Part shown: positions 1 to 7,685 of the stretch, piece after piece
How the letters are laid out: each line of letters starts with the position of its first letter
Position numbering within the stretch: the first letter of the stretch is position 1
DNA from: Rhodobacterales bacterium CG2_30_65_12
Lineage (GTDB): Bacteria; Pseudomonadota; Alphaproteobacteria; Rhodobacterales; Rhodobacteraceae
DNA length: 19,810 nt
NCBI GenBank assembly: GCA_001873585.1
Contig: MNZL01000010.1
Location: 6,996 to 26,805, forward strand
Direction: 5' to 3'
The notes under the pieces: generated by a model
Databases searched by the model: none
What the model was told of the DNA's origin: nothing
Seen by the model: only the letters and a program-made list of their open reading frames with translations
Program-made: the position numbers and the translations under genes

Positions 1-1
1 A

Positions 2-829
2 CAGCTTGGGATGGGCGCGTTGCTCGGCGTCGGCCAGGGCTCGGCGAGCCCCTCCAAGGTGGTGGTGATGGAATGGCAGGGCGGGCCGAAGGATGCGGCC
101 CCGCTGGCGCTCGTCGGCAAGGGCGTGGTGTTTGATACTGGCGGCATCAGCCTCAAGCCCGGTGCCGGGATGGAAGACATGACGATGGACATGGCCGGCG
201 CTGGCACCGTCGCGGGGGTGATGAAGACCCTCGCGCTCAGGAATGCACCCGCCAACGTGGTCGGCCTGGTCGGCCTGGTCGAAAACATGCCCGGCCACGA
301 GGCCCAGCGCCCGGGTGACGTGGTGGTGTCGATGAAGGGCGACACCATTGAGGTGATCAACACCGATGCCGAGGGCCGGCTGGTGTTGGCCGACGTGCTT
401 TGGTTTGCGCAAGAGCGCTTCAAACCCGCCGGGGTGATTGATCTGGCCACCCTCACCGGTGCGATCATCATCGGCCTGGGCCATGAGAACGCCGGCGTCT
501 TCTCGAACCATGAAAGCTTTGCCCGCGCCTTCCTCAGGGCGGCCGAGACCGAGGCCGAGGGCGCTTGGCGGATGCCTCTCGGCGAAGCCTATGACAAGCT
601 TCTCAAAAGCCGGATTGCCGACATGAAAAACGTCGGCGGCCGCCCGGCAGGCTCGATCACCGCAGCGCAATTCCTGCAGCGGTTCGTGAAAGACGAAACC
701 CCCTGGATCCACCTCGACATCGCCGGTGTGGCCAGCCGCTCGGATGACAGCATTCTGGCCCCCAAGGGCGCGACCGGCTGGTTCGTGCGCAGCCTCGACC
801 GGCTGGTGCGCAACGGCTGGGAGGGATAG
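2..829 (+). CDS. pepA: leucyl aminopeptidase (M17 family), 3' part
   Basis: The gene is open from the left edge of the window; only its C-terminal 275 or so residues are present. M17 aminopeptidases are hexameric, di-metal cytosolic enzymes that remove N-terminal residues from peptides. The fragment begins in the catalytic domain with LGMGALLGVGQGS, then shows KGVVFDTGGISLKP (metal-binding Lys and Asp) and the family signature NTDAEGRL at 359-382, which carries the metal-ligand Asp and Glu. It ends with the usual C-terminal block (HLDIAGVA, then KGATGWFVRSL). The reading frame is intact to the TAG stop. holC follows after 8 bases, so the two genes are probably co-transcribed, as is common in Rhodobacteraceae. 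Confidence 0.96.
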   Translation, partial: QLGMGALLGVGQGSASPSKVVVMEWQGGPKDAAPLALVGKGVVFDTGGISLKPGAGMEDMTMDMAGAGTVAGVMKTLALRNAPANVVGLVGLVENMPGHEAQRPGDVVVSMKGDTIEVINTDAEGRLVLADVLWFAQERFKPAGVIDLATLTGAIIIGLGHENAGVFSNHESFARAFLRAAETEAEGAWRMPLGEAYDKLLKSRIADMKNVGGRPAGSITAAQFLQRFVKDETPWIHLDIAGVASRSDDSILAPKGATGWFVRSLDRLVRNGWEG

Positions 830-837
830 GCGCGCGG

Positions 838-1296
838 ATGGGCGAGGCCTTCTTCTACCATATGACCCGCTCGCCGCTTGAGGCGACGTTGCCGGTGCTG
901 CTTGCCAAGGCGCTCGATGCGGGCTGGCGGGTGCTGCTGCGCGGCACCGATCCGGCCAGGCTCGACTGGCTCGACCAGAAGCTCTGGCTTGGGCCGGATG
1001 ATGGCTTCCTGCCGCATGGCCGCTCGGGGGGCTTGCATGACGCCGACCAGCCCGTGCTCCTCACCGAAGCAAGCGCGGCTGCGAACGGGGCGAAGTGCCT
1101 GGTCGCCGTCGATGGCGCCGAGGTGCGGCCGGAGGAGGTCGTGGAGATGGCGCGGGTGATGATCTTGTTCGACGGCAACGATCCGGGCGCGCTGGATCGG
1201 GCCCGCAGCCAGTGGCGGGCGCTCACCGCGGGCGGCGCGAAAGCCAAATACTGGAGCCAGGAAAGCGGGCGCTGGGCGATGAAAGCCGAAAGCTGA
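838..1296 (+). CDS. holC: DNA polymerase III subunit chi
   Basis: This encodes a 152-residue protein with the HolC pattern: an N-terminal FFYHMTRSPLEATLPVLLAKALDAGW block, GPDDGFLPHG near residue 60, an ADQPVLLT strand, and an LFDGND motif in the C-terminal half. Chi joins the clamp loader through psi and binds single-stranded-DNA-binding protein, linking the replisome to SSB-coated template. The length is normal for the family (about 145-155 residues). The ATG at 838 lies 8 bases after the pepA stop, and the preceding GGGAGGGATAGG provides a ribosome binding site inside the end of pepA. The downstream gap is non-coding on this strand, so this looks like the last gene of its transcript. Confidence 0.9.
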   Translation: MGEAFFYHMTRSPLEATLPVLLAKALDAGWRVLLRGTDPARLDWLDQKLWLGPDDGFLPHGRSGGLHDADQPVLLTEASAAANGAKCLVAVDGAEVRPEEVVEMARVMILFDGNDPGALDRARSQWRALTAGGAKAKYWSQESGRWAMKAES

Positions 1297-1634
1297 GCCC
1301 TGCCGGGTCAGGATGATGGCGGTCAGGGCTTCGGTGTCATCGGGGAGATTTGCCACCGCGTTCCTGCGGCCGGTCTGCCAAAACCGGCACCCGACTGCCC
1401 GCTCGAACATGCGCCCGAGTCATTCTGCTGCCGCCGGTGGACGTGCCGCCAGGGCCTTTATGGAAGGCCATAGGCCGCGTTGGCACCAGGATCCGAACCC
1501 GGTTCGACGGAAAGATCATGCCGCCATGGCCTCGGCAATCGCCGCGATCCGCGCTGCTGGGGGTGCCGTGGTTCCACCCGTAAACGTGTCCGGTCCGATC
1601 AGGAGCGGCTGTTTACGCCAGGCTTGTTTCGGCA
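1297..1634. other. intergenic gap, no recognisable gene
   Basis: These 338 bases separate the holC stop from the convergent end of the sugar operon. Reading frames exist on both strands, but none has a recognisable domain or a convincing start. An imperfect GCCGGT/ACCGGC inverted repeat near 1369-1388 has no T-run. The 3' part carries the inverted repeat listed separately at 1579-1617. The stretch GGTTCGA near 1501 resembles a tRNA T-loop, but no acceptor or anticodon arm pairs with it. The gap may hold remnants of a lost gene; nothing can be named. Confidence 0.5.
1579..1617 (-). terminator. possible 3' hairpin of the sugar operon
   Basis: CGTAAAC (1579-1585) and GTTTACG (1611-1617) form a perfect 7-bp inverted repeat around a 25-base loop. 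It starts 18 bases past the stop of the oxidoreductase gene when read on the minus strand. There is no U-run, so it is at best a processing or stability stem or a Rho-assisted end. The position is suggestive, but the long loop makes it a weak call. Confidence 0.3.
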
Positions 1635-2759
1635 TCACCGATTGCGGTATTCGTCCAGAGCGATCCAGGCGCCATCAGCCGCATGCGAGGCAACGGCGGC
1701 GGCAATGAAGGCCATTCCCTCCAGCCCATCGTCGAGCGAAGGCACCCGCCCTGCGGCTGCGGCGTCGCCCGCCAGCGCATCGGCAATGTCGCGGTAGAGC
1801 GAGGCGAACGCTTCAAGATAGCCCTCCGGATGGCCGGCCGGGACGCGCACGTCCTGCGTGGCGCGAGGGCCGCCACGGGTGAAGACCTGAAGCGGTTCGT
1901 CCTTGCGCCAGAACAGCAGGCGGTTGGGGTCTTCCTGAAAGAATTCCAGCATTCCCGCCGTTCCGACGACGCGCAGCCGCAAACCGCATTCCTGCCCCAC
2001 CGCGACCTGGCTGATCCAGCCGGACCCGGCAACACCGCCGGGAAAGCGGAAGTGGATGTGGGCATTGTCGTCGAGCGCGCGCTCCGCACCGAAGCTCTGC
2101 AGATCGGCCGAGAGCCGGTCGGCGCGAAGTCCGGTGACGAAATTGGCGAGGTGATAGGCATGGGTGCCGATATCGCCCAGCGCCCCACCGAGGCCGGCGC
2201 GGGCTGGGTCGGCTCGCCATTCGGCCTGTTTGCCGGCAACGTGATCGTCCGATAGCCAGCCTTGCAGATATTCCATGTTGATAATGCGCAAATGGCCGAG
2301 CTTGCCTTCGGCCACCATGTCACGCGCCTGCCGCACCAGCGGATAGGCGGAATAATTGTGGGTGAGAAAAAAGCGCGCCGGGGCGGTGCGGGCGAAGGCA
2401 GCGAACTCGCGCGCCTGTGCGAGAGTGAGGCCAAGCGGCTTGTCGCAGATCACGTGGATGCCAGCCGCGAGGAAGGCGCGGGCGACGGGAAGGTGAAGGT
2501 GGTTGGGTGTGGTGATCGAAACCGCCTCGATCCCATCCGGCCTCGCAGCCTCGGCGCGGGCCATTTCAGCCCAGTCGGCATAGATGCGCTCGTCTGGCAG
2601 GCCGATCGCGCGGCCTGAAGCGAGGGCGCGCTCCGGGTTCGACGACAGCGCGGCGGCGACAAGCGTATACCGGTCGTCGAGGCGCGCGGCAATGCGGTGA
2701 ACCGGGCCGATGAAGGCCCCCGCGCCGCCGCCAACCATGCCCAGCCTGATGCGTTTCAT
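1635..2759 (-). CDS. Gfo/Idh/MocA family oxidoreductase
   Basis: This encodes a 374-residue NAD(P)-dependent sugar or cyclitol dehydrogenase. The N-terminal Rossmann fold begins MKRIRLGMVGGGAGAFIG (dinucleotide loop at about residues 9-16). The family CDKPLG motif at 105-110 carries the catalytic Lys of the usual EKP signature, here with Asp in place of Glu. The C-terminal domain has GDIGTHAYHL at 195-204, supplying the conserved Asp196 and His200 that contact substrate. Length is typical. An AGGAGA ribosome binding site lies just upstream of the ATG at 2759, and the gap to the upstream epimerase gene is 9 bases, so this is the last gene of the operon. The partner genes suggest oxidation of the imported sugar or of its epimer to a keto-sugar. 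The substrate cannot be read from the sequence. Confidence 0.9.
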   Translation of the reverse strand: MKRIRLGMVGGGAGAFIGPVHRIAARLDDRYTLVAAALSSNPERALASGRAIGLPDERIYADWAEMARAEAARPDGIEAVSITTPNHLHLPVARAFLAAGIHVICDKPLGLTLAQAREFAAFARTAPARFFLTHNYSAYPLVRQARDMVAEGKLGHLRIINMEYLQGWLSDDHVAGKQAEWRADPARAGLGGALGDIGTHAYHLANFVTGLRADRLSADLQSFGAERALDDNAHIHFRFPGGVAGSGWISQVAVGQECGLRLRVVGTAGMLEFFQEDPNRLLFWRKDEPLQVFTRGGPRATQDVRVPAGHPEGYLEAFASLYRDIADALAGDAAAAGRVPSLDDGLEGMAFIAAAVASHAADGAWIALDEYRNR

Positions 2760-2768
2760 CGCCGTCTC

Positions 2769-3623
2769 CTATTCATAGCGGAATCCCGCCGCCTCGGCCG
2801 CGCGGTGCAGGAACGGCAGCCCGATGTCGATCACGTCTTCGGGGTTTGCCGCCACCGGGTGCCAGATTGCGAGAGCCGAGGCGATGGCGGGGTGAACGTG
2901 GTTCATGCTCTCCAGTGTGGTGATCCCGTCAAAGCCGACCTCCACGAGGGTATCGTAGATTTCGGCCCAGCCGATCGTGCCCGCCCCTGGCGTGCCGCGA
3001 TTGCTCTCAGACAGGTGAACGTAACCCAGGAAGGATCCGCAGTCACGGATGCCCTGGGCATAGGATTTTTCCTCGATGTTCATGTGGTAGGTATCGAGGT
3101 GGATGAACACATTTTCCGCCCCGACAGCTTCACAATACGCCCGGCCGTCGGCGCCGGTGTTCATGATGTGGGTTTCGTAGCGGTTGCAGGGCTCGACCCC
3201 GAGATCGAGGCCGTGCGTTTTGGCTGCGCGGGCTGCGCGGTCGATGAAGCGGGCGGTGCCGTCAAACTCGGCCTGCGTGCGCGGGGCGCCGGAGATTTTG
3301 CCGATGGTGCCATAGGTCACGCCTGCAAGCGCGAAAGCGCCGACGCCCGCCGCCACCGCGAAGGCGGGTTCGAGAAAGGCGAGCCCCGCATCAGGGTCGG
3401 AAATCACGTCGATCGTGTTGGGCAGACCGAGCGAACAGACCGGCGCGATCCCGGTTTCCTCGACGAAGGCGCGGGTCTCGGCCACGTCGATCTCGGCGGG
3501 GTCAAGCAGCGGAATTTCCAGCACCCGCACCTTGTGTTTGGCGAACTTCGGCAACAGCGCGCGCATCGTGGTCACATCCCATTTGGGCGCGGCGGCGAAG
3601 GTGTGAAGGCCAAGCTGAGCCAT
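2769..3623 (-). CDS. sugar isomerase/epimerase, tagatose/psicose 3-epimerase-like TIM barrel
   Basis: This 284-residue protein belongs to the xylose-isomerase-like TIM-barrel superfamily. The four metal ligands of ketose 3-epimerases can be placed: Glu144 (in VEPCNRYE), Asp177 (in LDTYHMNIEE), His203 (in HLSESNRGTPGAG) and Glu238 (in TLES). Their spacing matches that of D-tagatose and D-psicose 3-epimerases, offset by about 6 residues. Such enzymes move a proton at C3 of a free ketose using a divalent metal. Related barrels also act as beta-eliminases or hydratases on 3-keto-sugars, so the reaction is open. The ATG at 3623 follows the ATPase stop by 2 bases and has an AAGGGGAT ribosome binding site inside the end of that gene, so the two are translationally coupled. 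Confidence 0.87.
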   Translation of the reverse strand: MAQLGLHTFAAAPKWDVTTMRALLPKFAKHKVRVLEIPLLDPAEIDVAETRAFVEETGIAPVCSLGLPNTIDVISDPDAGLAFLEPAFAVAAGVGAFALAGVTYGTIGKISGAPRTQAEFDGTARFIDRAARAAKTHGLDLGVEPCNRYETHIMNTGADGRAYCEAVGAENVFIHLDTYHMNIEEKSYAQGIRDCGSFLGYVHLSESNRGTPGAGTIGWAEIYDTLVEVGFDGITTLESMNHVHPAIASALAIWHPVAANPEDVIDIGLPFLHRAAEAAGFRYE

Positions 3624-3625
3624 GA

Positions 3626-4399
3626 TTATCCCCTTGCTTCGTGCGCCGCAGCCTCGGCCATGTCGCCGCCGCCAACGATGGCGGAGACCACTTCGGCCAT
3701 CGAGGTTTTGGCAGTGGTGAGGTTGGCCGACGCGCGCCCGTGGTGCAAGACGACGATGCGGTCGGTGACCGAGAGCACGTCATTCAGGCGATGCGAAATC
3801 AGGATCACGCCGATGCCTTCGGATTTCAGTTGCCGAATGAGGTCGAGTACGCCCTGCACTTCGCGCACGGCAAGCGCGGCGGTGGGCTCGTCCATGATCA
3901 CAACCTTGGGGTTGAAGGTGAGCGCGCGCGCGATGGCGACGGATTGTTGCTGCCCGCCCGAGAACGACCCCACCGGGCGGTTGATCGCTGGCAGGCGCGC
4001 GCCCAGCCGGTCGATCATCGCTTGCGCGTCGCGGCGCATGGTGGCGCGGTCGACGAAACGCATACCGAGCACCGAGCGGGTCGGCTCCCGGCCAAGAAAG
4101 ATGTTTGCAGCCACGTCCTGTTGCCGGGCAAGGGCAAGGTCCTGGTAGATCATCTCGATCCCCATCCTGCGGCGCTCGCCGGGGGTGTGGTGGAAGATGT
4201 CCTCGCCATTGAGCGTGATCCCGCCAGCGTCGGCGGAATACATGCCGGTGACGATCTTCATCAGCGTGGATTTTCCTGCACCGTTGTCGCCGACCAGGCC
4301 GACGACCTCGCCGGGGGCGACGATCAGATCGACGCGATCGAGAACGTCGACCGGACCGAAGCTCTTGGACACACCCTTGATTTCCAGGAGATTGCTCAT
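3626..4399 (-). CDS. sugar ABC transporter ATP-binding protein, single-domain CUT2/FrcA type
   Basis: This 257-residue ATPase powers the adjacent permease. Walker A is GDNGAGKST at 37-45, the Q-loop Gln is at 86 in MIYQDL, the signature is SFSGGQQ at 145-151, Walker B is VVIMDE at 166-171, and the switch His is 203 in ISHRL. Many CUT2 importers (RbsA, XylG) carry two fused ATPase domains in about 500 residues. This protein has one, like FrcA of rhizobial fructose importers, so a homodimer is expected. I chose ATG 4399 (MSNLLEIKGV) over an in-frame start 27 bases upstream because it forms an ATGA overlap with the permease stop, a sign of coupled translation. Confidence 0.93.
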   Translation of the reverse strand: MSNLLEIKGVSKSFGPVDVLDRVDLIVAPGEVVGLVGDNGAGKSTLMKIVTGMYSADAGGITLNGEDIFHHTPGERRRMGIEMIYQDLALARQQDVAANIFLGREPTRSVLGMRFVDRATMRRDAQAMIDRLGARLPAINRPVGSFSGGQQQSVAIARALTFNPKVVIMDEPTAALAVREVQGVLDLIRQLKSEGIGVILISHRLNDVLSVTDRIVVLHHGRASANLTTAKTSMAEVVSAIVGGGDMAEAAAHEARG

Positions 4400-5403
4400 A
4401 CCCGGCTCTCCTTGCGGACCTGCCATTGGTCGATGAACACGGCGAGCACGAGCACAATGCCGATGGCCATCTGCTGGTAGTAGGACTGCACCGCGAGCAG
4501 GTTCAGACCGTTCTGCAAGACCCCCATGATCAGCGCGCCGATCATCGTGCCGAGGATCGAGCCGCGCCCGCCGAAAAGGTTGGTGCCGCCGATGATCGCC
4601 GCCGTGATCGCGGTCAGCTCGTAGGTCATGCCCGCCGTCGGATCGCCTGAGTTGATGCGGGTGGCAAAGAGCAACCCGGCAAGCCCGGACAGCGCACCCG
4701 ACAGCGTATAGAGGGTGAGCCGGTGACGCTCGATGTTGATTCCCGCCGTGCGCGCGGCGTTCTCGTTGTCGCCAATCGCCAGCGTGTGGCGGCCGTAGCG
4801 CGTATAGGCAAGCAGGATGTGCATCACCACGGCAGTGACGAGGAAGATGATGACTGGCATTGGGATCCCCATCGGGCGGCCTTGGCCGAGATAGACCATG
4901 GCCTTTGGCAGACCATAGATCACGCGCCCGTCCGAGATCACCAGCGCCATCCCGCGCGCGATGCCGAGCATGCCAAGAGTGACGATGAAGGCCGGAACGA
5001 AAGCGCGCGTGATGATCAGGCCGTTAACCAGCCCAGCGGCTGCGCCGGCGGCGATGGTCGCCACAACGGCGACAGGGGTGGGCGCGCCAAGCTTGACGGC
5101 AACAGCCGCACCGACAACGCCCGACAGCCCCATCACCGAGCCGAGCGACAGATCAAGACCGCCGGACGACAGCACAAAGGTTGCCGCGATCGCCAGCACT
5201 CCGATCGTTGAGGTGGCCAGCAGGATGTTCATGAAATTGCTCACCGACAGGAAATAGGGCGACAGGATCGCCATCGTCGTTGCGAGCACGAAGAGCACGA
5301 TGAGGCTTTCGAGGCGGATATGGAGCCGCTCGATCAATGCACCGTGGGTGCGCGTCCAAAGGTTCGGCGCGGGGCCTTGTTTGGTTGGGGCTGTCGATGT
5401 CAT
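4396..5403 (-). CDS. sugar ABC transporter permease, RbsC/FrcC family
   Basis: This encodes a 335-residue inner-membrane permease of the branched-chain/ribose type (BPD_transp_2). After a hydrophilic N-terminus of about 30 residues there are alternating hydrophobic segments consistent with 8 to 10 helices. The family hallmark GGLDLSLGSVMGLSG follows the second helix, and AGLLFATRINSGDPTAG with IIGGTNLFGGRGS lies in the C-terminal half, where the ATPase-contacting loop is expected. An in-frame TTG 33 bases further upstream could extend the protein, but ATG 5403 has a GAGGGA ribosome binding site at good distance. The stop overlaps the ATPase start by 4 bases. A strong hairpin lies between this gene and the binding-protein gene before it. 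Confidence 0.93.
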   Translation of the reverse strand: MTSTAPTKQGPAPNLWTRTHGALIERLHIRLESLIVLFVLATTMAILSPYFLSVSNFMNILLATSTIGVLAIAATFVLSSGGLDLSLGSVMGLSGVVGAAVAVKLGAPTPVAVVATIAAGAAAGLVNGLIITRAFVPAFIVTLGMLGIARGMALVISDGRVIYGLPKAMVYLGQGRPMGIPMPVIIFLVTAVVMHILLAYTRYGRHTLAIGDNENAARTAGINIERHRLTLYTLSGALSGLAGLLFATRINSGDPTAGMTYELTAITAAIIGGTNLFGGRGSILGTMIGALIMGVLQNGLNLLAVQSYYQQMAIGIVLVLAVFIDQWQVRKESRV

Positions 5404-5463
5404 GCATCCCTCGTCGTGAGGTTGCGCAGCGAGCAACCCGCCGCGCTCCGGTGAAGATCTGAT

Positions 5464-5491
5464 GTCGGCGGGGCCCGAGAACCCCGCCGAC
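5464..5491 (-). promoter_or_regulatory. strong intercistronic hairpin after the binding-protein gene
   Basis: GTCGGCGGGG (5464-5473) and CCCCGCCGAC (5482-5491) form a perfect, very GC-rich 10-bp stem with an 8-base loop. On the minus strand it begins 8 bases after the stop of the binding-protein gene and ends 60 bases before the permease start. No T-run follows, so it is not a classical intrinsic terminator. In ABC operons such stems protect the upstream message from 3' decay and lower expression of membrane components relative to the binding protein; that role is inferred here. Confidence 0.75.
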
Positions 5492-5499
5492 CGGGAGGA

Positions 5500-6474
5500 T
5501 TACTTCACGAATTCGAGCAGCGGCTCGGTGCCGGCGTCGATCACATCCTTGGTGAGCACGAGGGTCGGCACGATCACCTGGCGCTCGACGTCGCCGCCGT
5601 CAACGGCGACCTTCACGTTTTCCACCGCCTGCTTGCCGACGAGATATGGGAGCTGGGCAACCGAAGCGGTCAGCCGGCCTTCGTTGATCGACTTCACGGC
5701 GTCGGAGTTGCCATCGACGCCGATGATGATGATCTCACCGCCCTTGCCTGCGGCAAAGACGCTCTCGACCGCGCCGAGCGCCATGCCGTCGTTGGCGGCG
5801 AAGATGCCGACAAGGCCGGGGTTGCGGGTCAGAATGTCGTTAGTGATGTTGGCCGCCTTGCCGCGATCCCAGTCGCCGGGCAGGGAGGCGACGATCTCAA
5901 GCCCCGGTGCCAATTCGGCAAGCTTGTCGGCAAAGCCAGTTGCGCGTTTGGCCCCGGTGATGTTGCCCGACAGGCCCTCGATCACCAGAACTGGGCCAGT
6001 GGCATCCGCGCCAAGCCTGCTCACCATGTATTCCGCCCCCTGCGCCCCGGCGAGAACGTTATCGGAGCCGATCGAAAAGGTAATGTCGATACCCTCGGCA
6101 GCAAGGATTTCGGGGTCGAGGTTGCCGTCGAGATCAACGACCTTGATGCCGTTATCTTGCGCCGCCTTCAGGCAGGGCAAAAGGTTGGTCGAGTTGATCG
6201 CGGCGGTGATCATCGCCACCGGGCTGCGCTCGAGCATGGTGTTGCAGACGTTGAGCTGGCTTTCGGCGGCCTGGTCGCTCTCGACGGCTTGCATGAAATA
6301 TGCAACTCCAGCCGCCTGTGCGCCCTCCTCGACGCCCTGGCCCATCGCGCCCCAGAACGGGTTGGCCAGCGTTTTCATCAGCACGCCATATTCACCGTCG
6401 GCCATTATCGGGCTGGCGGCCAGAAGCGCCGCAAAGGCTGCGCCCAGTTTCAGGGTGGTTTTCATCTTGGACAT
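5500..6474 (-). CDS. periplasmic sugar-binding protein, ribose/allose type
   Basis: This 324-residue substrate-binding protein of the periplasmic type-I sugar-binding fold (Peripla_BP_4) feeds the adjacent importer. The N-terminus MSKMKTTLKLG then AAFAALLAASPIMA is a typical signal peptide, with cleavage likely near residue 25. The mature part starts EYGVLMKTLANPFWGAMGQG, the usual first strand of ribose-binding relatives. VVDLDGN and IIIIGVDGNSDAVKSI mark the end of the first lobe and the hinge in the second lobe. Start choice: ATG 6474 has a near-ideal TTAGAGGAGGAAACC leader, whereas the longer reading frame upstream overlaps the LacI gene. The gap to the LacI stop is 29 bases, so the regulator and transporter are probably one transcript. 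Confidence 0.94.
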   Translation of the reverse strand: MSKMKTTLKLGAAFAALLAASPIMADGEYGVLMKTLANPFWGAMGQGVEEGAQAAGVAYFMQAVESDQAAESQLNVCNTMLERSPVAMITAAINSTNLLPCLKAAQDNGIKVVDLDGNLDPEILAAEGIDITFSIGSDNVLAGAQGAEYMVSRLGADATGPVLVIEGLSGNITGAKRATGFADKLAELAPGLEIVASLPGDWDRGKAANITNDILTRNPGLVGIFAANDGMALGAVESVFAAGKGGEIIIIGVDGNSDAVKSINEGRLTASVAQLPYLVGKQAVENVKVAVDGGDVERQVIVPTLVLTKDVIDAGTEPLLEFVK

Positions 6475-6503
6475 GGTTTCCTCCTCTAACCCAAGTGTCG
6501 CTC

Positions 6504-7580
6504 TCATCCGCCGCGCCGGAAACGGCGCGGCATTTCGTAATCCGGGCCGGCGGACTCGCGCAGGATCATCCTGCAAGGTTCAAGCCGGCTGACCGGAAAT
6601 GCCGTGGCCTCACCCTCGACGCGCGCCAGCAGTGCGGCGACCGCAGCCTCTGCCATGACTGCGACAGGCTGCGCCACGGCGGTGATCGAGGGCCATGTCG
6701 TCTGCATCCAATCGGCATCGTCAAAGCCCACCAGCGCGATATCATCGGGAATGGCGACTGCGCGCCGGCGCAGCTCGGAGAGGACCAGAAGCGTAGAGTG
6801 TTGTGAAAGTGAAAAAACGGCGCTGGGGCGCGCGCTGCCAGCATGCGCCTCGAAGTAGTCTTTGATCGCCCGACGCTGGACGTCGCGGGTATCGTCAGAG
6901 ACCTGGGTGTCGATCGTGACGCTGGGATCGAGCGCATTGGCGCGGGCCACGAAACCCTCAAGCCGGGTGCGCATGGCCTTGGATGTGCGGGTTGCCCCGT
7001 GCAACAGGATATGCCGATGCCCGGCGCCGATCAGCAAGTCGGCGACAGCAGCCGAAGCCGCCGAGTTGTCGGCGGTAACGGTATCATAGCGGTCATCGGC
7101 CGATACCCGGTCAACCAGCACGGCCTGCATGTCGAGCGCCTTGAGCTGCCGGGTGCCTGATCCGCGCTCGGAGCGCACCGGCACCAGCACGGTGCCCGCC
7201 ACGCGCCAGTCGTTCATCCGGGCGATAAGGTCGGCTTCGCGTGCCTCGCTTTCGCGGCTCGAAGCGACGATCATGTGATACCCGGCCTCTTCCGCAGCGC
7301 GTTCGAGCCCGGTCACGAGCGCCCCGAAAAACGGGCTTTCGAGGTCGGGGATGACGGCGCCAATGATGCGGCGGTTTTCGCCTCTGAGGCCTGAGGCAAT
7401 CGGGTCGATCCGGTAGTCGAGCGCCGCCACGGCTTCGCGCACGCGCTCGGCGTTGGCAGCTTTCACGGTGGCGATGCCGCGCATGACCTTGGAAACAGTC
7501 GCGGCCGAGACGCCGGCCTTGCGCGCGACATCGTGAATCGTGGCCCGTTTCGGGTTTTTCCACGGATCGTCCTGCGGCAC
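6504..7580 (-). CDS. LacI family transcriptional regulator
   Basis: This 358-residue repressor has an N-terminal helix-turn-helix (ATIHDVARKAGVSAATVSKV, about residues 13-32) and a periplasmic-binding-protein-like ligand domain (IIGAVIPDLESPFFGALVTGLE, later IALVGFDDADWMQTTWPSIT). The start is taken as GTG 7580 because GGAGGGGGAG lies just upstream at good spacing. The frame can be extended to a TTG at 7646, but that would place coding sequence over the promoter and operator DNA and adds a residue run (AENNTGLGGGG) unlike the family. It is the first gene of the operon it presumably controls, so it should repress itself. The ligand is probably the imported sugar or a catabolite. Confidence 0.92.
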   Translation of the reverse strand: MPQDDPWKNPKRATIHDVARKAGVSAATVSKVMRGIATVKAANAERVREAVAALDYRIDPIASGLRGENRRIIGAVIPDLESPFFGALVTGLERAAEEAGYHMIVASSRESEAREADLIARMNDWRVAGTVLVPVRSERGSGTRQLKALDMQAVLVDRVSADDRYDTVTADNSAASAAVADLLIGAGHRHILLHGATRTSKAMRTRLEGFVARANALDPSVTIDTQVSDDTRDVQRRAIKDYFEAHAGSARPSAVFSLSQHSTLLVLSELRRRAVAIPDDIALVGFDDADWMQTTWPSITAVAQPVAVMAEAAVAALLARVEGEATAFPVSRLEPCRMILRESAGPDYEMPRRFRRGG

Positions 7581-7619
7581 GGCTCCCCCTCCACCCAAAC
7601 CGGTATTGTTTTCGGCTAG

Positions 7620-7648
7620 ATTATGGAAATAAATCGGTTTACTCAAAA
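7620..7648 (-). promoter_or_regulatory. probable promoter of the sugar operon
   Basis: Reading the minus strand, CATAAT (7625-7620) matches the -10 consensus at 5 of 6 positions. Upstream, TTTTGA (7648-7643, 17-bp spacing) or TTGAGT (7646-7641, 15-bp spacing) could be the -35 box. The -35 region falls in the short spacer between the two operator-like sites, and one operator occupies the -35/-10 spacer, so repressor binding would block polymerase. The box assignment is by eye. Confidence 0.5.
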
Positions 7649-7663
7649 AGTAAAACGATTTAT
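7629..7663. promoter_or_regulatory. paired LacI-type operators inside a long inverted repeat
   Basis: Two 12-bp CG-centred palindromic sites of form TAAAnCGnTTTA are present: TAAATCGGTTTA (7630-7641) and TAAAACGATTTA (7651-7662). Their centres are 21 bp apart, two turns of the helix. Together they make a larger inverted repeat with 15-base arms (7629-7643 and 7649-7663, one mismatch) around CAAAA. CG-centred palindromes are what LacI-family headpieces recognise. They sit between the divergent regulator operon and the dehydrogenase gene, so both directions are probably controlled together. Confidence 0.8.
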
Positions 7664-7685
7664 CGCTGTCGCGAGAGGATTTGCA

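Noticed and set aside
1481..1515. tRNA-like T-loop sequence GGTTCGA
   Set aside because: No acceptor stem, D-arm or anticodon arm of proper spacing could be paired on either strand.
2697..4148. A 483-codon open frame on the plus strand
   Set aside because: It is antisense to three genes with clear families (oxidoreductase, epimerase, ATPase), has no recognisable domain, and is explained by GC-rich codon bias on the opposite strand.
7623..7685. Upstream start for the hydroxyacid dehydrogenase
   Set aside because: It would encode MEINRFTQKVKRF-type residues from operator DNA and lacks a ribosome binding site; ATG 7686 has AGAGGA and matches the usual N-terminus.
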